Positions 13,601-15,975 of a stretch of 15,975 bases of DNA are shown here, piece after piece. The notes under the pieces were generated by a model that was given only the letters and a program-made list of their open reading frames with translations, did no database searches and was not told the DNA's origin. Source of the stretch: CAKPSH01 sp964634355 (GTDB taxonomy: Bacteria; Bacillota; Clostridia; TANB77; CAG-508); NCBI GenBank assembly GCA_964634355.1, contig CAZWIF010000026.1, positions 1-15,975 on the forward strand, read 5' to 3'. Within the stretch, counting starts at the first letter, position 1. Every line of letters begins with the position of its first letter. The position numbers and the translations under genes are program-made.

Positions 13601-14368
13601 ACAAATTGTGAATATGACTTAGCAAAAGCTTTTGAGGATGCAGGAGGAACTGCAAGTGTAACAGTGTTCAAAAATACAAAATCAAATGATATTCAAGAAT
13701 CAATAGAGGAATTTGCAAAACAAATAAAAGAATCACAAATAATAATGTTGCCAGGAGGATTTAGTGCAGGAGATGAACCAGACGGTTCAGGAAAGTTCAT
13801 TGCTTCAGTATTTAGAAATCCAAAACTAAAAGAATTAATACAAAAACATTTATATGAACAGGATGGACTAATATTAGGTATTTGCAATGGCTTCCAAGCA
13901 CTGATAAAATTAGGGCTAGTACCATATGGAAACATTATTGAAATGGATGATACAATGCCAACATTAACATTCAATAAAATTGCAAGACATCAGTCAAAAC
14001 TAGTAACAACAAAGGTGGTTTCAAAATTATCTCCATGGTTTAACAAGGTAGAATTAGGAGAAGAATTTGTAATACCAATATCACATGGTGAAGGAAGGTT
14101 TGTTGCAAGTGAAAAAGTCATGGAAGAATTAATAGAAAATGGACAAATAGCAACACAATATGTTGATAAAGTTGGAAATGCAACATATGACATAAATTAC
14201 AATCCAAATGGTTCAACTTATGCAATAGAGGGAATAACAAGTAAAGACGGAAGAATTTTAGGAAAAATGGGACATTCAGAAAGATGTTACACAAATGGAG
14301 TGTTACAGAATGTACCAGGGAATAAAGACCAAAAGATATTTGAGTCAGGAATAGAGTATTTTAAATAA
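10640..14368 (+). CDS. purL: Phosphoribosylformylglycinamidine synthase, long single-chain form
   Basis: FGAM synthase turns FGAR, glutamine and ATP into FGAM, the fourth step of purine synthesis. At 1242 aa it is the fused form, carrying PurS-, PurL- and PurQ-like parts in one chain. It has an N-terminal PurS-like segment, then SDHCRHTTF (His225 in the first synthetase half), FKNETHNHPTEIEPFGGAATCLGG (ATP/Mg site), GAGGVSVAVGELADG, and IGGKDSMSG in the second half. The C-terminal class I glutaminase has FPGTNCEYD, PGGFSAGDEPDG, LGICNGFQAL with nucleophile Cys1082, and ISHGEGRF with HSER. The ATG at 10640 follows AAAGGA (10623-10628) and gives the family start VRRIYVxKK; the ATG at 10616 has no binding site. 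Bacillus uses separate purS, purQ and purL; the fused form is common in Clostridia. No purine riboswitch is visible upstream. Confidence 0.97.
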   Translation: MVRRIYVQKKEGFDVEAKGVLLDLKESLQLERLNDIIILNRYDVEGLSEEVFEKAKNTVFSEPQVDICFEEEYPFKPDDKIFAIEFLPGQFDQRANSLVECLQIVAGGGIKPVAKTAKVYILSGNISDEELRRVKAYLINSVDSREATLEKHEKLEDETVIPDDVKVVTGFTEMTDENVKEFYEKYGFAMDMADLKFCQKYFKDEEKRDPTITEMKMIDTYWSDHCRHTTFLTGLEVIDIKWDLLQKVYEDYIKTREFVYENKKAKDICLMDIATVAVKELKKNGILKDLDESEEINACSIKANILVDGKPETYLIMFKNETHNHPTEIEPFGGAATCLGGAIRDPLSGRTYVYQAMRVTGCGDPRKSVEETLPNKLPQKKLTNEAARGYSSYGNQIGLATGGVYEIYNEGYVAKRLEVGALIAAAPAKNVIRTRPMPGDKVVLLGGRTGRDGCGGATGSSKAQNSNSLTSCGAEVQKGNAPEERKIQRLFRNAEATKLIKRCNDFGAGGVSVAVGELADGLVVNLDKVPKKYEGLDGTELAISESQERMAVVVADENVEKFIKLAETENLEATIIADVVEEPRVKMYWRGKAIIDVSRDFLNTNGAKRTSNATIVKPDYSKSYFEKEESKDIKNDWIKTITDLNCCSQKGLVERFDSTIGANTVLMPFGGKEQLTPEEGMVARIPTLNGYTDTGTIMTYGYNPEIAIWSPFHGAVFAIIESISRYVALGGNYKNAWLTLQEYFEKLGADASRWGKPLAALLGAYLVQEKLQIAAIGGKDSMSGSYNELDVPPTLVSFCVGTVNTKKVISSAFKKVNSKVFLLKTKIDKDYLPDFDELKKNYELVHSLIQDGKVLAIRTIKNGGIADAVTKMCMGNKIGFKFENDKELFMPLYGSFVIELSEEVENHKLQILGNTVEEEKIIVNSDVEFDLDELIKEWEKPLEKVFPTKAEKIKENRNINILSDKKCILIAKNKVAKPRVFIPVFPGTNCEYDLAKAFEDAGGTASVTVFKNTKSNDIQESIEEFAKQIKESQIIMLPGGFSAGDEPDGSGKFIASVFRNPKLKELIQKHLYEQDGLILGICNGFQALIKLGLVPYGNIIEMDDTMPTLTFNKIARHQSKLVTTKVVSKLSPWFNKVELGEEFVIPISHGEGRFVASEKVMEELIENGQIATQYVDKVGNATYDINYNPNGSTYAIEGITSKDGRILGKMGHSERCYTNGVLQNVPGNKDQKIFESGIEYFK

Positions 14369-14370
14369 AA

Positions 14371-14397
14371 TGTAGGGGCACGGTGCACCGTGCCCTG
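14371..14397. repeat. GC-rich palindromic repeat, copy 2 (between purL and purH)
   Basis: TGTAGGGGC...GCCCTG again, beginning two bases after the purL stop codon. The core 14376-14395 is a perfect 20-bp palindrome (GGGCACGGTG against CACCGTGCCC). It has no T tract on either strand, so it is not a standard terminator, although it is the only strong hairpin between the two converging purine genes. Confidence 0.7.
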
Positions 14398-14420
14398 TGA
14401 CTTAAATTGGCTATTAAATT

Positions 14421-15971
14421 CTAATGTCTAAAGTGCCTCATTCCTGTGAATATCATTGTTATTCCATATTCATTGCATTTATCAATTGAATCTTGATCGC
14501 GAACAGAACCACCTGGTTGAATTATTGCTGTTATACCAGCTTTGTGAGCAGCTTCTACACAATCATTGAATGGGAAGAAAGCATCAGACGCTAAAACGGC
14601 ATCTTGTGTTGCCCCAGGAGCTATAAGCTCTTCTGCATGTTCAAAACATTGTTTTGTTGCCCAAATTCTATTTACTTGTCCAGGACCAATTCCGATTGTC
14701 TGCTTATTTTTTGCAACTGCTATACCATTTGATTTAACAAATTTTACTACTTTCCATGCAAACATCATGTCTTCTAATTCTTTATCTGTTGGTTTTCTAT
14801 CAGTAACAACAGTATAATTATCTAATAATTTTGAATCTATTGTTTGAACAATAATGCCACCATTGATTTTCTTAATATCATAATTTCCTTCTGGTTGCTT
14901 TACTGTTATTTCAGGTAATTCTAATAGTCTTAAATTTTTCTTTGATTTTAATAATTCCAATGCTTCTGCCTGAAAAGAAGGGGCAACTATTACTTCTAAG
15001 AATATTTCCTTCATTTCTTGAGCCATTTCAAGAGTAACCTCACGATTTACAGTAACTATTCCACCGAATATTGAAGTCTTATCAGCAGCAAAAGCTTTTT
15101 TCCAAGCTTCATATATGCTATTTTCATCGCTACCAACACCACAAGGATTACCATGTTTACAAGCGACAACAGTTGGTTCATCAAATTCCTTTAATAATTC
15201 TAGAGCACCATTTGTATCATTTATATTATTGAAAGATAATTCTTTTCCATTAAGTTGTTTAGCAACTGTTAGCGAACCTGTGCATTTTCCAATTTCTTTA
15301 TATAAAGCTCCTAATTGATGAGGATTTTCTCCATATCTCATTTCTTGAACTTTTTCGTATGTTAATGTTAATTTTTGTGGGAAGGAAGTATCTTTTCTTT
15401 CATTCTTTAAATAATTGCAAATCATTGCATCATAATTTGCTGTATGTTCAAATACTTTATTCATTAAATAAAATTTAGTATCAAGACTAACTTGTCCATT
15501 TTCTTTCATTTCAGTCAAAACTTTTTCATAATCAGCAGGGTCTGTAATTACTGTAACATCTTGATAATTTTTTGCGGCACTACGTAACATTGTAGGACCA
15601 CCTATATCAATATTTTCAACACATTCTTCTCGAGTTACATTTTCTTTTAACATAGTAGCTTTAAATGGATATAAATTTACAATTACAAAATCAATGGTGT
15701 CAATTCCTAAATCATTTAATTGTTGCATATGTGATTTTTTAGAGCGCATAGCTAAAATTCCAGCATGAACCTTTGGATGTAAAGTTTTAACTCTACCATC
15801 TAAACATTCAGGAAAACCTGTAAGTTCAGAAATTTCAGTGACGTTTAAACCTTCTTCTTTTAATTTTTTGTAAGTACCACCAGTTGAAATAATATCAACA
15901 CCAAGTGATTCTAGTTCTTTTGCAAACTCTACAATACCTGTTTTATCAGATACGCTAATTAATGCTTTCAT
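14421..15971 (-). CDS. purH: Bifunctional AICAR formyltransferase / IMP cyclohydrolase
   Basis: Catalyses the last two steps of IMP synthesis. The 516-aa chain is full length. Residues 1 to about 140 are the MGS-like IMP cyclohydrolase domain (ALISVSDKTGIVEFAKEL, STGGTYKKL, GFPECLDGRVKTLHPKVHAGIL, IDIGGPTMLRSAAKN). The rest is the formyltransferase domain, with RYGENPHQ, CKHGNPCGVG (catalytic-site Lys272-His273), SIFGGIV, GIGPGQVNR and the C-terminal DAFFPFNDCVEAAHKAGITAIIQPGGSVRDQ ending in MRHFRH. The start is ATG at 15971. Its ribosome binding site lies beyond the window, so the start is judged from the family only. It converges on purL. Having purL and purH tail to tail, not in one pur operon, shows the purine genes are rearranged here. 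Confidence 0.96.
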   Translation of the reverse strand: MKALISVSDKTGIVEFAKELESLGVDIISTGGTYKKLKEEGLNVTEISELTGFPECLDGRVKTLHPKVHAGILAMRSKKSHMQQLNDLGIDTIDFVIVNLYPFKATMLKENVTREECVENIDIGGPTMLRSAAKNYQDVTVITDPADYEKVLTEMKENGQVSLDTKFYLMNKVFEHTANYDAMICNYLKNERKDTSFPQKLTLTYEKVQEMRYGENPHQLGALYKEIGKCTGSLTVAKQLNGKELSFNNINDTNGALELLKEFDEPTVVACKHGNPCGVGSDENSIYEAWKKAFAADKTSIFGGIVTVNREVTLEMAQEMKEIFLEVIVAPSFQAEALELLKSKKNLRLLELPEITVKQPEGNYDIKKINGGIIVQTIDSKLLDNYTVVTDRKPTDKELEDMMFAWKVVKFVKSNGIAVAKNKQTIGIGPGQVNRIWATKQCFEHAEELIAPGATQDAVLASDAFFPFNDCVEAAHKAGITAIIQPGGSVRDQDSIDKCNEYGITMIFTGMRHFRH

Positions 15972-15975
15972 AATA

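Noticed and set aside
1..15975. CRISPR arrays, rRNA, insertion sequences, prophage genes
   Set aside because: No regularly spaced repeats, transposase, integrase or rRNA-like sequence was seen on either strand.

Overview
This is a low-GC (about 30% by eye), spore-forming Firmicute, most likely an uncultured gut-type member of Clostridia. The evidence is the spoVAC-spoVAD-spoVAE cluster, strong AGGAGG ribosome binding sites, extended -10 promoters of the form TGnTATAAT, ribosomal-protein operons with Firmicute-style leaders, and the fused long-form PurL. The window includes a 100-base run of N (8010-8109) and looks like part of a metagenome or short-read scaffold.

Layout. 1-24: the first codons of a minus-strand gene (MDSCELVT). 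135-2550: a tight three-gene plus-strand operon of a Nudix hydrolase, a protein whose C-terminal half looks like a metal-less RelA/SpoT-type HD domain, and a diverged RelA/SpoT-type synthetase-like protein. This is the least ordinary module in the window. 2573-2857: a promoter, a 53-codon GTG-start small gene and a strong terminator. 2863-4204: infC-rpmI-rplT (minus), with an L20-type leader and attenuator and a probable AUA start codon for infC. 4213-5296: the divergent rplM-rpsI operon (plus) with an L13-type leader hairpin. The -35 boxes of the two ribosomal operons are only 8 bp apart. 5362-6240: purine nucleoside phosphorylase (minus). 6235-6341: a probable small RNA or tandem terminator (minus). 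6362-8602: spoVAC-spoVAD-spoVAE (minus) with a sigma-G-like promoter. 8845-9036: a DUF378 small membrane protein (plus). 9244-10532: tyrS (plus). 10640-14368: purL (plus). 14421-15971: purH (minus), tail to tail with purL.

How the genes work together. The ribosomal genes form two divergent, apparently autoregulated operons. purL, purH and the phosphorylase cover de novo purine synthesis and purine salvage. The SpoVA proteins form the spore channel for Ca-dipicolinic acid. The first operon may deal with alarmone-like nucleotides, by inference from fold resemblance only. The N gap is flanked by an exact 55-bp duplication. Collapsing it restores a full-length spoVAC of 146 aa, so the gap is very probably an assembly artefact. 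A GC-rich palindromic repeat occurs twice, once inside the spoVA operon and once between purL and purH.
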